From: Methanobrevibacter olleyae
Lineage (GTDB): Archaea > Methanobacteriota > Methanobacteria > Methanobacteriales > Methanobacteriaceae
NCBI RefSeq assembly: GCF_900114585.1
Contig: NZ_FOTL01000016.1
Location: 1 to 44,922 of the forward strand
Reading direction: 5' to 3'
Length of the DNA: 44,922 nt
Each line of letters starts with the position of its first letter. The first letter of the stretch is position 1. Under the pieces are notes generated by a model, which did not search any database, was not told the origin of the DNA, and saw only the letters and a list, made by a program, of their open reading frames with translations. Positions 26,659 through 36,929 of the stretch are shown here, piece after piece. The position numbers were made by a program, and so were the translations under genes.

Positions 26659-28021
26659 CAGATATTGCACTATCAACAACCTTTAGAATAGATTCTGCTA
26701 AATCTGGATAATTTTCACTAGTTGGAACAGGTATATTGTCACAATAGATTAATTCAATACCTAATTCAATCGCTTCATTAGTTACTACATCAACAGCAGC
26801 TGCTTTTAGCTCTGTTACAATACAATCTACATCATCTTTATATTTATCAATATCTTCTTTAAGAAGAGGTCTATTTGAAAGATGGGAACTTAATCCAACA
26901 ACTTTACAATCATAAGTTTCTTCTAAATAGTTAGATAAAACATCTCTAACAGAATCTGGAGCAGTTGTTACAAATAAAACTTTTTTACCAGAAATATCAC
27001 CTAAAGGTTTAGGTCTAAATACTGTCGGAATAATATCAACATTTGGATTAATTCTATTAATAAACTCTTCTATTTCTTTTATTTTCTCTTCACTTGCCAT
27101 AGGTTCTTCACACATAGTGATTATTACTAAATCACCTAGTTTTATACGAAATGGTCCAAAATATCCTTTAATATTTTCTATTGGCTGATTAGCTCCAACT
27201 AAAACAATGCCTTTATTAGTTTTAATTGGAGGAATAGCCGCACCACTTCCTTCAAATATTACAAATTCTGCATCATCTTGTTTATTAGCTTTTTTAGCTG
27301 CTTTATCCATATTTGTTATAAATACATCTCCAGCTAATCCACCACCACATCTTCTTGAACCTATTGTTAAAATACGGCTCATTAAAGCATCTTCCCAATG
27401 GTCACTAGCAGCATGAACTCCTTTATTAGATTGTTCAAGTAAAAATTCAGGACTAATTTCAATATTTTCACCATGAACTATCTCTGGTTCTTCAGGTCCG
27501 CCACGACCCATAGCTACAACACAAGGATTATAATCATTTTTATCAATTAAACGAGAGACAAAACCAGAAACTGCTGTTTTACCTATACGTTTACCTGTTC
27601 CAAAGATTTTAATTGAAGGTTTTTCCATTATATCATATTGTGTTAAAGGTTCAAATTTAAAATCAGCCCCTTGATAAGTAGCTTCACAAGATAGGACAAC
27701 AGAAGCTATATTAAACCTTTTTGCATAATCTAAAACTGGTTCATCACTTAAATCCATTACAACACTTGCTTTATATTTTTTTATAACTTTTTCAATTAAA
27801 TTATATGGAATTTCTTCCCTATCTTCACCGAAGAATACAGGAGCATCTAAAAAATCACTGTATTTATCTTCATCACCTAATTTAAGCTTTTCAGTTCCAC
27901 CAATAAATACTAGAGCTACAACTTCAATATGATCTATGCTATTTATTGAGTTTACAGCCGCTTTAGTTACAGGAAGATAATGTTCTCCATCAACTAAACA
28001 AATAACTTTTTCAGTAGTCAT
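26630..28021 (-). CDS. cpgS: Cyclic 2,3-diphosphoglycerate synthetase
   Basis: Makes cyclic 2,3-diphosphoglycerate from 2,3-diphosphoglycerate and ATP. The solute is characteristic of Methanobacteriales, acting as a phosphate store and, in thermophiles, a protectant. 463 residues with the family's layout: N-terminal [16 protein letters not shown], a P-loop-like [14 protein letters not shown] (140-153), [15 protein letters not shown], and the Gly-rich [17 protein letters not shown] start with SD AAGGGGAT. A minus-strand TATA lies at 28144-28161. The 3' end has been duplicated into a tandem array. Confidence 0.93.
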   Translation of the reverse strand: MTTEKVICLVDGEHYLPVTKAAVNSINSIDHIEVVALVFIGGTEKLKLGDEDKYSDFLDAPVFFGEDREEIPYNLIEKVIKKYKASVVMDLSDEPVLDYAKRFNIASVVLSCEATYQGADFKFEPLTQYDIMEKPSIKIFGTGKRIGKTAVSGFVSRLIDKNDYNPCVVAMGRGGPEEPEIVHGENIEISPEFLLEQSNKGVHAASDHWEDALMSRILTIGSRRCGGGLAGDVFITNMDKAAKKANKQDDAEFVIFEGSGAAIPPIKTNKGIVLVGANQPIENIKGYFGPFRIKLGDLVIITMCEEPMASEEKIKEIEEFINRINPNVDIIPTVFRPKPLGDISGKKVLFVTTAPDSVRDVLSNYLEETYDCKVVGLSSHLSNRPLLKEDIDKYKDDVDCIVTELKAAAVDVVTNEAIELGIELIYCDNIPVPTSENYPDLAESILKVVDSAISDFEFNIILD

Positions 28022-28143
28022 AAAATCCCCTTTTTATTCATCAATCATAAAAATAAAATCTAAAGTTTAGTTCTTAATATAAATTATTCTTTAAAATTTA
28101 TAAATTAAATTTCAATTAATTCTTATTTAATTATTGACAAATC

Positions 28144-28161
28144 AATATATAAAAAGTTTTC
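28144..28161 (-). promoter_or_regulatory. TATA promoter of cpgS
   Basis: The minus strand reads GAAAACTTTTTATATATT, a good BRE/TATA. It would give a 5' leader of about 100 nt. Confidence 0.45.
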
Positions 28162-28309
28162 TTTTTTAATCCTTTAATAGAATAATTTAAAAAATTGATA
28201 AAAAATAAATATTTAGATTTATTTGAAAAAATAAAGAACAATTATGAAATTATAATAAAAATAAAAAACTTATATTAGTTTAATAAACTATAAATAATTA
28301 ATAAAAATC

Positions 28310-28400
28310 ATTGAAAAATATTAAAAATACTAAAAAAATAAGAAATAACTAAAATAAACAATAAAATTAGTGAAAAATATTAAAAATATTAAAAAATTAA
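28310..28400. repeat. 59-bp direct repeat, 2 partial copies
   Basis: TGAAAAATATTAAAAATA at 28312 and 28371, with further ATTAAAAAAT runs up to about 70 bp before the UPF0058 gene stop. Confidence 0.6.
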
Positions 28401-28468
28401 TAACTAAATAAATTTAGTTAAAAAATATTAGTAAAAAAATAAGAAAAATTAATAAAAAATAAAAAGAA

Positions 28469-28774
28469 TTATTTAGATTGAGCAGCTTCAGCTGCTTTTA
28501 ATTCTTTTTTAGATCTTCTTACAAGATCCCTTAAAGCATTTGAAACATTTGGAGGTACAGAACCCTCTTCTTTGTTCAAAATAACTTCAGAGATAGTATT
28601 AGAAAGAACAAAGATTGCGTGTTTATGTTCTGCTTTAGTTCTGTGGATGTGATGAGGACTAATATTTAATGCAAGGTAATCCTCACAGAACTCATGAGCA
28701 GTGTTATCAGTATCTAAATATTTTAAAACATATACTAAAAATTGATGTAATTGAATCATTTCATCCTTATACAT
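28469..28774 (-). CDS. UPF0058 family protein
   Basis: A 101-residue, probably all-helical protein conserved in methanogens. The family pattern is MYKDEMIQLHQFLVYVLKYL, then HEFCEDYLALNISPHHIHRT, then KAEHKHAIFVLSNTISEVIL. The His-rich HHIHR and EHKH stretches could bind metal, but no function is established. ATG start with SD AAAGGT. Confidence 0.88.
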   Translation of the reverse strand: MYKDEMIQLHQFLVYVLKYLDTDNTAHEFCEDYLALNISPHHIHRTKAEHKHAIFVLSNTISEVILNKEEGSVPPNVSNALRDLVRRSKKELKAAEAAQSK

Positions 28775-29502
28775 ATAATACCTTTCCTATATTATAAAAT
28801 TATAAAAATTAATATTAATATTGATTTTTAAACTAAACTATTTAATTAATTTAACTTAAATATTCTAAAGACATAACAAATCTAAATAAAATATGTAAAC
28901 TTATTATACATCATCATAATATCTAAAAATTTTATTCATTTTAAAGATTTAAACCAAATAACAAATAAATCCATCATATAAATTAAACTAGTGAAAATTA
29001 ATTTATAATTACATTCTTTTATTTACTTTTGTTAATAGTACTTTAAAGACAATTGTATTTAAAATTTTTGTTTTACTATATAAATTTTTATATTTAATTC
29101 TTTGTATCAAATAAAATATAAATCTTTTTGTTAAATTAAATTTTAATATGCAAATTTATCTATAGAATTAGGATTTTTCTAATAAATAAATTTAAAAATA
29201 TACAAAATAACACTTAGCTAAATTAATCTAAAAAAATAAACAAATATATTTTGAGAAATAATAGAAAAATAAATAAAAAAAATAAGAAAAGGGATAAAAA
29301 TCTTAGAAAAATAAATAAAAAAATTAAGATTTATATAATATATTAACAATGTATATAAAATATAAAACATATAATTAGTAATGTTATAAATTATGCATTT
29401 AAAAATCAAATAATCAAAAATGATAAAATTGCATAAAAGAACAACTAATTAAATTATAATTAATTTGTTTTAAGTTTATTTTATTTAGTAAAGAGTGGTA
29501 GA
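28775..29502. other. Intergenic: 728 bp, no gene supported
   Basis: Between the divergent UPF0058 gene and hisD. Very AT-rich with several TATA-like runs (ACTATATAAATTTTTATA near 29076). A long open frame at 29218-29409 on the minus strand consists only of Ile/Tyr/Phe/Asn codons without an SD and is judged spurious. No tRNA-like T-loop or hairpin terminator is evident. Confidence 0.5.
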
Positions 29503-30786
29503 ATGGAAATTCTAAAATATGATAAAGAAACTGTAAATGATTTAATTAAAAGATCACAAGCAGATATTAACGAAATCTTAAATATAGTTTCAGATATTCT
29601 TAAAGATGTTAAAGAGAATAAAGATGAAGCTGTTAAAAGATACACTGCAAAATTTGATAATGCTGAATTAGATAATTTACAAGTTCCTAAAGATGAAATC
29701 AAAGAAGCTTATGATAATTTAGATAAAAATCTCATCGAAGCGCTTAAAAGAGCATCTGAAAATATAGAAAAGTTCCATAAAGCTCAAATTCCCAAAGAAT
29801 GGTTTATGGAAGTAAACAAAGGAATTACTGCGGGGCAAATCATAAGACCAATTAATAGTGTTGGTTGTTATGTTCCAGGAGGTAGAGCTGCTTATCCTTC
29901 ATCTATTTTAATGGAAGTTATTCCTGCTAAAATTGCTGGTGTTGAAAGAATTATTTGCTGTACTCCTCCAGGAGAAAATGGAAAAATCTTAGATGCTATT
30001 TTAGTAGCTGCAGATTTATCTGGAGCAGATGAAATCTATAAATGTGGTGGAGCTCAAGCTATTGCTGCTATGGCCTATGGAACAGAATCAATTGAAAAAG
30101 TTGAAAAAATCGTAGGTCCTGGAAATGTATTTGTTACAGGAGCCAAAAAATTAGTTTATGGTGATGTAGATATAGAATTCCCTGCTGGGCCATCTGAAGT
30201 TTTAGTTCTTGCAGATAAAACTGCTATTCCAGAATATCTTGCTCATGACTTTTTATCTCAAGCTGAACATGACCCTAATGCATCATGTTTTTTAGTTACT
30301 GATGATGAGAAAATAGCAAGAGATGCAAAAGATTTAATTGAAAAATTTGCAAAAGAGGCAGATAGATGTGAAATTATAGAAGAATCCTTAGAAAAGCATG
30401 GACATATTATTCTTTGTGAAAATATGGAAGAGGCTATTGATTTTACAAATACCTATGCACCTGAACATTTAATCATAAGTACTGAAAATGATAAAGCAGT
30501 ACTTGATAAAATTAAAAATGCAGGTTCTATTTTCTTAGGTAAATATTCTCCAGTAGCTGCTGGAGATTATGGTTCTGGAACTAATCATGTTCTACCAACA
30601 AGTGGTGGAGCTAAAATGTATTCTGGTCTTTCTACTGAATCATTTATTAAAAAACCTACTGTTCAAACTATTACAAAAGAAGGAATTGAAGAATTAGCTA
30701 AAACTATTCTCCCAATAGCTGAATATGAAGGTTTCTATGCACATGCAAATTCAGTAAAAATAAGATTAAATAAAAAGAACCATTAA
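29503..30786 (+). CDS. hisD: Histidinol dehydrogenase HisD
   Basis: Catalyses the last two oxidations of histidine biosynthesis, L-histidinol to L-histidine, with 2 NAD+ and a zinc ion. 427 residues, normal length. Visible family motifs include VGCYVPGGRAAYPSS, IYKCGGAQAIAAMAYGT, KIVGPGNVFV, the zinc/substrate site FLSQAEHDPNA (Gln and His), and the catalytic Glu/His in TYAPEHLII. The C-terminus has VAAGDYGSGTNHVLPTSGGA. ATG start with a weak SD (AGTGGT). It is not in a his operon here; aspS follows after about 150 bp. Confidence 0.96.
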   Translation: MEILKYDKETVNDLIKRSQADINEILNIVSDILKDVKENKDEAVKRYTAKFDNAELDNLQVPKDEIKEAYDNLDKNLIEALKRASENIEKFHKAQIPKEWFMEVNKGITAGQIIRPINSVGCYVPGGRAAYPSSILMEVIPAKIAGVERIICCTPPGENGKILDAILVAADLSGADEIYKCGGAQAIAAMAYGTESIEKVEKIVGPGNVFVTGAKKLVYGDVDIEFPAGPSEVLVLADKTAIPEYLAHDFLSQAEHDPNASCFLVTDDEKIARDAKDLIEKFAKEADRCEIIEESLEKHGHIILCENMEEAIDFTNTYAPEHLIISTENDKAVLDKIKNAGSIFLGKYSPVAAGDYGSGTNHVLPTSGGAKMYSGLSTESFIKKPTVQTITKEGIEELAKTILPIAEYEGFYAHANSVKIRLNKKNH

Positions 30787-30933
30787 AAAACTAAATTTAA
30801 ATAAAATATATTAAAAAAAACTAAATAAAGTAGATTTATTATAAACTATATTATAAATTTAAAATTAATAAACAAATTTATTAATTAATTAAAATTATTA
30901 ATTAAATTATGTAAATATAATTAAGGTGATAAT

Positions 30934-32256
30934 GTGGATTATTTATTAGGCGATTTAAGAAGAACTCATTATTCAAAAGAGGTAAACCCTGAAATTAGTG
31001 GGGAAGAAGTCCTTATTATGGGTTGGGTTCATGAAATAAGAGACTTAGGCGGAATTATCTTTGTAATCATAAGAGACAGAGATGGATTAGTACAAATAAC
31101 TGCACCAAGTAAAAAAATAGATGCATCAATCTTAGAAGATTTAAGGGCACTTAGAAAAGAATCTGTAGTTGCAATTGAAGGTACTGTACAAGATGCAGGA
31201 AAAGCACCAAATGGTGTAGAAATTATTCCAGCTAAAGTAATTACCTTAAACCCAGCTAAACAACCATTACCTATGGATCCAACAGAAAAAGTTAAAGCTG
31301 AAATTGATACTAGATTAAACTCAAGATTCCTTGATTTAAGAAAATCCAATGTTAGCTCTATCTTTAAAATAAAAGCAAACATGTTGAAAACCGTTCGTGA
31401 TTACTTCTACAAAGAAGGTATGATTGAAATTAACACCCCTAAGCTTGTAGCTTCAGCTACTGAAGGAGGAACTGAACTTTTCCCAATTACTTACTTTGAA
31501 AAGGAAGCATTCCTTGGCCAATCTCCACAATTATATAAACAAATGATGATGGGTGCTGGATTCGATAAAGTATTCGAAATTGGTCAAATCTTCAGAGCAG
31601 AAGAACATGATACTTTAAGACACTTAAACGAAGCTGTTTCCATCGACTGTGAAATTTCATTTGCAGATGATGTAGATGTAATGAGAGTATTAGATGGAAT
31701 GATAACTGCAGTTTTAAAATCTACTAAAGAAAACTGTGGAAGAGAACTTGAAGTTTTAGAATATGATTTAAGTGCTATTCCAGAAGGACCATTCCCAGAA
31801 CTTAAATATGATGATGCAATAGACATTATTAACTCTAAAGGTATCGATATAGAATGGGGAGAAGACTTATCTAGAGAAGCAGAAAAAGCTTTAGGTGATA
31901 CTCAAGAAGGTTTCTACTTCTTAACTGATTGGCCATCTGCTATTAAACCATTTTATGCTATGCCTTACGAAGACAGACCAGAAATCAGTCATGCTTTTGA
32001 TTTGATGTATAAAAACTTAGAAATTTCCTCTGGATCTACTAGGGTTCACCAATACGATCTTTTAGTAAAACAAATGATTGAAAGAGATTTAAATCCAGAT
32101 GGATTTGGTAGTTACTTAAAAGCATTTGAATATGGTATGGCTCCTCACGCAGGTTGGGGTGTAGGTGCTGACAGATTAGCTATGGTTTTAACTGGTGTTG
32201 AAAACATTAGAGAAACTGTTCTCTTCCCAAGAGATAGACACAGATTAACTCCATAG
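30934..32256 (+). CDS. aspS: Aspartyl-tRNA synthetase, archaeal type
   Basis: A 440-residue class IIb synthetase: an N-terminal OB-fold anticodon-binding domain (about 1-105, [20 protein letters not shown]) and a catalytic core without the bacterial GAD insertion. Motif 2 is [15 protein letters not shown], the flipping/aspartate-binding region includes [12 protein letters not shown], and motif 3 is [13 protein letters not shown] followed by [11 protein letters not shown]. In methanogens without AsnRS the archaeal-type enzyme often charges both tRNA-Asp and tRNA-Asn; that is family knowledge, not shown here. GTG start at 30934 with SD AAGGTGAT, 3 bp spacing. Confidence 0.96.
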   Translation: MDYLLGDLRRTHYSKEVNPEISGEEVLIMGWVHEIRDLGGIIFVIIRDRDGLVQITAPSKKIDASILEDLRALRKESVVAIEGTVQDAGKAPNGVEIIPAKVITLNPAKQPLPMDPTEKVKAEIDTRLNSRFLDLRKSNVSSIFKIKANMLKTVRDYFYKEGMIEINTPKLVASATEGGTELFPITYFEKEAFLGQSPQLYKQMMMGAGFDKVFEIGQIFRAEEHDTLRHLNEAVSIDCEISFADDVDVMRVLDGMITAVLKSTKENCGRELEVLEYDLSAIPEGPFPELKYDDAIDIINSKGIDIEWGEDLSREAEKALGDTQEGFYFLTDWPSAIKPFYAMPYEDRPEISHAFDLMYKNLEISSGSTRVHQYDLLVKQMIERDLNPDGFGSYLKAFEYGMAPHAGWGVGADRLAMVLTGVENIRETVLFPRDRHRLTP

Positions 32257-32283
32257 CTTAATAGTAAAAAATAAACAATAGTC

Positions 32284-32329
32284 AATAAAGATAATCAAAA
32301 TTATCATATTTTTGTGATTTATCTTTATT
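32284..32329 (+). terminator. Hairpin terminator after aspS
   Basis: AATAAAGATAA (32284-32294) pairs perfectly with TTATCTTTATT (32319-32329), and the stem can be extended inward with a bulge. ATTTTTCTTTTTTT follows. Confidence 0.7.
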
Positions 32330-32426
32330 ATTTTTCTTTTTTTAATTTCTTAAAACAGCTAAATTTAAATATCAATTCTCATTTTTTAATAATTATGTAT
32401 TAAACTAATAAATTCAAGGTAATAAT

Positions 32427-33749
32427 ATGCAAGAATATAAAATAGCAATTATAGGAGGAGGGCCTGCAGGTATGATAGCTGCAATAAAAGCAGCAGAAGA
32501 ATTAGGTCCTAAAACTGTATGTATCATAGAAAAAAACGATACATTAGGAAGAAAGCTTCTTTTAACTGGTGGAGGTCGTTGTAATATTACTAATAATACT
32601 CCAATTCATAATCAATTAAACTATTATAATAAAAATAAAAACTTCCTTAAACATGCATTATACACATTATCTCAAGATAAATTACTTGCTATATTTGAAA
32701 ACAAAGGCCTTGAATTTCACCAAGAGGATAATAAAAGAGTTTTCCCAGATAGTGAAGATGCACATGATATTTTAGATATTTTAGAAGAATACCTTGAAGA
32801 GTTAGAAGTGGATATATATACTAAATGTCCAATTAATACAAATGATATTGAACATGAATTAAATGAAAAAATGCAACCAGTATTTGAAATACAAAATGAT
32901 AAACTATCATTAAATGCATCGAAACTTATAGTATCTACAGGTGGTATCACATACCCAGTTACAGGTTCATCTGGAGATGGATATAAAATAGCTTCAAAAA
33001 TGAATCATACTATCACTGATATAAAACCTGGACTTGTTTCATTTAATGTTGATGACTTTTTACTTAGAAGTTTAAGTGGACTTAGCTTAAATAATGTGGA
33101 ACTTTCATTTAAAGATAAAAAGAAAAAAATTTCAGTAAAGGGAGATGTTTTAATTAGTCATTTTGGCCTAACTGGACCTGCAGTAATTAATTTAAGTAAT
33201 AAGTTAATTGAAAAATCTAAATTTACAATTTTAGATGAAAACTTAAATCTAAAAGATGATGACGAAATAGAAAAGCTTGAATTACACACTAATAAAATTT
33301 CAATAGATTTTACTCCTGATTTTACTGAAGAAGATATTAAAAGTCAAATTACTAAAGATACCCCAAATAATGGAACATTAAAAATTAAAAATTATATGAA
33401 AAAATTCCTTCCAAATAATTTCATTGATTATTTCTTAATGAAATTAGATATTAGCCCAAATAAAACAATGGCTAATATTACTAAAAAAGAAAAAAATAAA
33501 ATATCTGAAAATCTTAAAAGACAGGTGATTGAAATAGAATCATTAGAAACAAATCTTGCAAAAGTTACTATTGGAGGGGTTAGGTCAAAAGAAATCGATT
33601 CTAAAACACTTCAATCAAGATTTGTAGAAGGCCTATACTTTGCAGGAGAAATCCTTGAAATTGCTGGACCAACTGGAGGTTATAATTTACAAATAGCATT
33701 TTCAACTGGTTATTTAGCAGGCAAAGAAGCTGCAAATAGCTTAAAATAA
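32427..33749 (+). CDS. FAD-dependent oxidoreductase, HI0933/BaiN (YhiN) family
   Basis: A 440-residue flavoprotein. The dinucleotide fold AIIGGGPAGMIAAIKA opens the protein (8-23). The family signature GRKLLLTGGGRCNITN follows near 45-60. Further motifs are LIVSTGGITYPVTGSSGDGYKIA, LISHFGLTGPAVINLS, and the C-terminal FAD loop GLYFAGEILEIAGPTGGYNLQIAFSTGY. Bacterial BaiN relatives reduce unsaturated steroid rings, but most family members have no known substrate. ATG start with SD AAGGT. Confidence 0.88.
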   Translation: MQEYKIAIIGGGPAGMIAAIKAAEELGPKTVCIIEKNDTLGRKLLLTGGGRCNITNNTPIHNQLNYYNKNKNFLKHALYTLSQDKLLAIFENKGLEFHQEDNKRVFPDSEDAHDILDILEEYLEELEVDIYTKCPINTNDIEHELNEKMQPVFEIQNDKLSLNASKLIVSTGGITYPVTGSSGDGYKIASKMNHTITDIKPGLVSFNVDDFLLRSLSGLSLNNVELSFKDKKKKISVKGDVLISHFGLTGPAVINLSNKLIEKSKFTILDENLNLKDDDEIEKLELHTNKISIDFTPDFTEEDIKSQITKDTPNNGTLKIKNYMKKFLPNNFIDYFLMKLDISPNKTMANITKKEKNKISENLKRQVIEIESLETNLAKVTIGGVRSKEIDSKTLQSRFVEGLYFAGEILEIAGPTGGYNLQIAFSTGYLAGKEAANSLK

Positions 33750-33759
33750 TCTGTTTTTT

Positions 33760-33835
33760 ATTTTTTAATTTGATCTATTTTTATCTTTTAATTTGATCTA
33801 TTTTTTATCTTTTAATCTAATCTATTTTTTAATCT
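33760..33835 (+). repeat. 23-25-bp tandem repeat after the flavoprotein gene
   Basis: TTTTAATTTGATCTATTTTT units (GATCTA at 33772 and 33795, AATCTA at 33820) begin about 10 bp after the stop. The T-rich plus strand may also serve as a terminator. Confidence 0.8.
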
Positions 33836-33958
33836 ATTTTATTTATTAAAGCATTATTTTTCTTATTTTCTAAATTTTTTTATTAAATATTTATCTTTAA
33901 AAAATCAACAAATTAAAATCAATGAAACTATTTTAAAACATACAAAATATAAAAAAAT

Positions 33959-34100
33959 AGCTAACAATATAAAAAAAAATAGTAAAAAATAGTTAAAAGT
34001 ATAAAAAATTAATTAAAAATAGTTAAAATTATAAAAAATTAATTAAAAATAGCTAAAAATATAAAAAAATAGTAAAAAATAGCTAAAAATATAAAAATAA
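33959..34100. repeat. 30-32-bp tandem repeat, about 5 copies
   Basis: AGTTAAAA/AGCTAAAA blocks at 33991, 34021, 34051 and 34081 (exact 30-bp period), with a diverged copy at 33959. The array ends 30 bp from the DUF4012 gene stop. Confidence 0.85.
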
Positions 34101-34129
34101 AAAGAAAAATTGTATAAATTTAACTAAAC

Positions 34130-34846
34130 TTATACAATACTTTCAAACCCTTTTGTAGCGAGTAAACGTGCAAAAGAACCTTCAGGAGTCATAATAATAT
34201 TTCCTTTTTTATATTCTTCTAAAGCTGCTTTAACCATTGTTTCTTTTTTGCTAGGGTCTTTTGCAGCTTTGGAAAGAGCTTTTACTAATACCATAACAGC
34301 ATCTGATCTAGACATAGTACCAGTATGAATATTCTCTCTACCTTTATAACCGGCATAATTATCATTTTCACGTATAATGTCTGTTGCACTAAGATTAGTT
34401 ACTTGACCATCTACTTCAAGAGGTCTAACAGAGTCAATAACATTATCTAATCCTTCATCATAGATAACAACAACAGCATCTATATGTGTTCCATTATGAT
34501 ACTCTACAATTTCTTTTGCATATTTCATACCATCTTCAACACCATTCCACAGACAGTCATGCATTCGCATATTACCTTTAAGATTTCCAGGTGCTGGTTG
34601 AGATGGATGTGTCATTCCTCCAGGATAAAATGGATCATAACCTTTTAAATGTCCATCTTCTAAACGAACAATATAAGCCATATCACATCCCCCGTTAGGT
34701 TGTTCATATTTATCAGCTGCTAAGACTAAAACAGTTTTATTTTCTGCCGTTAAATCAGGACCTGCAAAGAAGCTACCTATAACAACTAATAACCAAATAA
34801 GAATTACAGAAAGAATTGCTATAATAAGTTTTTGTTTTCTAATCAT
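34130..34846 (-). CDS. DUF4012-family membrane-anchored protein
   Basis: A 238-residue protein with a signal anchor (residues 8-28, IIAILSVILIWLLVVIGSFF). The outer domain includes VLVLAADKYEQPNGGCDMAYIV, the conserved PFYPGGMTHPSQPAPG, MRMHDCLWNG and SRSDAVMVLVKALSKAA. The arrangement matches DUF4012, a family frequent in Methanobrevibacter and distantly similar to LytR-CpsA-Psr wall-polymer transferases. A role in the cell envelope is plausible but unproven. ATG start with an AGGAATGTGAAAG leader, SD moderate. Confidence 0.7.
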   Translation of the reverse strand: MIRKQKLIIAILSVILIWLLVVIGSFFAGPDLTAENKTVLVLAADKYEQPNGGCDMAYIVRLEDGHLKGYDPFYPGGMTHPSQPAPGNLKGNMRMHDCLWNGVEDGMKYAKEIVEYHNGTHIDAVVVIYDEGLDNVIDSVRPLEVDGQVTNLSATDIIRENDNYAGYKGRENIHTGTMSRSDAVMVLVKALSKAAKDPSKKETMVKAALEEYKKGNIIMTPEGSFARLLATKGFESIV

Positions 34847-34984
34847 AAACTTTCACATTCCTAAATTAAAATAATTAATAATTTTCTATATCATAATAAT
34901 ATATATTTTTATATTTTATAAATGTATTTATAAAAATATAAAAAACCCTCATAAAGATAAAAATTTTAAAAAAAGATTATATTT

Positions 34985-35060
34985 TATCTTATCAGTCCAT
35001 AAACTAAACTCTTATTCAAAGAAGATTAATCTATCTTATCAGTCCATAAACTAAACTCTT
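34985..35060. repeat. 29-bp direct repeat duplicating a gene's 3' end
   Basis: TATCTTATCAGTCCATAAAC and nine further bases are identical at 34985-35013 and 35032-35060, 47 bp apart. The second copy is the coding end (FSLWTDKI) of the methyltransferase; the first lies beyond its stop. Confidence 0.95.
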
Positions 35061-35535
35061 TAATTCGAGGAGGAATTCCTTGATTTCCACAGGATTCAAG
35101 CCAACCCTCACTTGATTCAAATTCCTCATCATAATCAACACTATTTACAAAGTCTATTAATCCCTGGTTTCTAATTAAAACATCCCTTGGTTTTAATGTA
35201 GATGACCAAATATAATAAACCTTAAAAACAGTATCTGGATGATAACCTCCCCCTAAATCAATAGATAGTACATCACACCTATCAATAGATTTAACAACTT
35301 CCTCTAAAGTCTCATGAAGCCTAACATCCCCACTAATAAATCTAAAATTATTATTATATCGTGAAAGTCTTTCCATAGGTTTAATAGCTTCTGGACTATT
35401 ATCTATGCTTATTAATGAACCAGTACTTAATTTATATAAAATAAGCTCACTAGATCTGCCAACATGAGAACCTAATTCAACAACAACGTCTGTCTTTTCT
35501 AAAACTTCATTTAAATCTTGTCTATAAACTTTCAT
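35026..35535 (-). CDS. Small class I SAM-dependent methyltransferase
   Basis: A 169-residue protein with a SAM-binding beta-alpha start VVELGSHVGRSSELIL (17-32), acidic strand 2 end LISIDNSPEAI, and DVLSIDLGGGYHPD in the motif IV position. The fold resembles rRNA or tRNA methyltransferases of the FtsJ/SpoU-neighbour type, but no catalytic tetrad is clear. The start is uncertain. A strong SD (GGGGGTGAT) lies about 25 bp upstream of this ATG, and the frame is open back to it, with ATA ATA codons where a start would be expected. Translation may therefore begin earlier at a non-ATG codon. Confidence 0.6.
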   Translation of the reverse strand: MKVYRQDLNEVLEKTDVVVELGSHVGRSSELILYKLSTGSLISIDNSPEAIKPMERLSRYNNNFRFISGDVRLHETLEEVVKSIDRCDVLSIDLGGGYHPDTVFKVYYIWSSTLKPRDVLIRNQGLIDFVNSVDYDEEFESSEGWLESCGNQGIPPRIKEFSLWTDKID

Positions 35536-35657
35536 GTCATAACTGAGTTTTATTATTTCATCACCCCCATATAATTATGATATTCCATAAAATCATGACA
35601 TTCCATAAAATCATGACATTCTATAAAATTATGATATTAATATCAATAATAATATGA

Positions 35658-36695
35658 TTATTTAATATTATTAATACGAATTCCCTTTGTCTCTAATTTA
35701 TAAAAATCAAACTCATTATAATATTCTGCTTCTAATTTTAATTTTTGTTTTTCATTAGCTATTGCAAAAATGGTATTACCTAACATTGCCATTGAACTAC
35801 CTAATACTTTTCCATCTAATAAATGTACAATTTTTAATAAGTCATCATTTATTAAATGAGTTTTCTTAGCAAAAGATAGTGAGGATTTCATAAATTTTTT
35901 AATAGTTTCTTCTTCATTAAATTCACTATCAACTGCTACATTAAATTTAGATTTAAATTTAGAACCTATAACAATTCCATCATCTTTTTTATTAAATTCT
36001 TCACCAATAGCAAACCCAACATCTGTAATGACTTTTTTATGCTTTTCATTTTCAATTATAGAAGATGTAGAAATTTCTCCAAATGTTTTAGTAATTACAT
36101 AAAAATTAGACTCTTCAGATAATGAAATACCGAATCCTTGCTTTTCATGTGGAACTAATGATTTTACCTCCCCATAAGCTGGAGCTCCTACCTTAGTTCT
36201 AAGTACAATGCCTTTAGATAACTCTGCAATAACATCTCCGAGTCCAGTACCTAAAGATATTTCTGCTAAATGAGCATATTGGCCACATTCTTCAATGGAT
36301 AAATCTAAATTAAAAAATTCATTTATACAAATAGCAGTACCAATAGCAGATGCAGCAGATGTTCCAAATCCACAGCCTATTGGAACTTGAATTCTTTGAT
36401 TAATAATAATATTTTCTAAGTTAAATAAAATATTCTTCTTGTTTAAGTCTTTTTTCATTAATTCAAGTGTTTTTAAAATGATTATTTCATTGTATTCATC
36501 TTTTTTATCATTTATCATAATTGTTAAATCTTTAGAACTATCATTTTCTTTTTCTTTTTTAATTTTACTAATTTCAGTAATTACTCCTTTATCTAATAGT
36601 ACCCCAGCACCTAAAGAGCCTTTTAACAAAGGATTCTCATTGTCAAAAATACTAAAAAAGCCAGTTATATGAGATGGAACAAATACAGAAATCAT
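35658..36695 (-). CDS. Archaeal pantoate kinase (GHMP family)
   Basis: Phosphorylates pantoate in the archaeal route to coenzyme A, ahead of phosphopantothenate synthetase. 345 residues of GHMP-kinase type. The N-terminus is SVFVPSHITGFFSIFD (a substrate-site motif of this family), the ATP loop is IQVPIGCGFGTSAASAIGTA (102-121), and EISLGTGLGDVIAELSKG follows. Length is slightly above family members because of a charged loop at about 44-70. ATG start with SD AAAGTG, 5 bp spacing. Confidence 0.85.
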   Translation of the reverse strand: MISVFVPSHITGFFSIFDNENPLLKGSLGAGVLLDKGVITEISKIKKEKENDSSKDLTIMINDKKDEYNEIIILKTLELMKKDLNKKNILFNLENIIINQRIQVPIGCGFGTSAASAIGTAICINEFFNLDLSIEECGQYAHLAEISLGTGLGDVIAELSKGIVLRTKVGAPAYGEVKSLVPHEKQGFGISLSEESNFYVITKTFGEISTSSIIENEKHKKVITDVGFAIGEEFNKKDDGIVIGSKFKSKFNVAVDSEFNEEETIKKFMKSSLSFAKKTHLINDDLLKIVHLLDGKVLGSSMAMLGNTIFAIANEKQKLKLEAEYYNEFDFYKLETKGIRINNIK

Positions 36696-36929
36696 TTTAA
36701 CACTTTTGAATTTTAATTAAATTTTAAAATACTTAATAATTTTAAAATCACATATTAATAAAAATAAATTTATTAATTATAAGAATAAAATTATAAGTAT
36801 AATAGATTATTAAGATTTAACTAATATAAATTAGATTTTTAACATTTATAAAATTTTATAAATTTATAAAAAATAGTTTAAAAATAAAAATCAACGAATC
36901 TAATCATTTTAATAAAAGGAGAGATATCA

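Larger units (their letters stand above)
28022..28468. other. Intergenic: cpgS promoter and downstream repeats
   Basis: The cpgS half holds the TATA element listed separately. The half nearest the UPF0058 gene contains two copies of TGAAAAATATTAAAAATA (28312 and 28371, 59 bp apart). No gene was found. Confidence 0.5.
33750..34129. other. Intergenic between convergent genes: two repeat arrays
   Basis: Each of the two converging genes is followed by its own array, with unrelated units. About 100 bp of plain AT-rich DNA separates them. No gene was seen. Confidence 0.5.

Noticed and set aside
29218-29409. 63-codon minus-strand frame in the hisD upstream gap
   Set aside because: Composed almost only of Ile, Tyr, Phe, Asn and Lys, with no SD and no recognisable motif; expected by chance in such AT-rich DNA.
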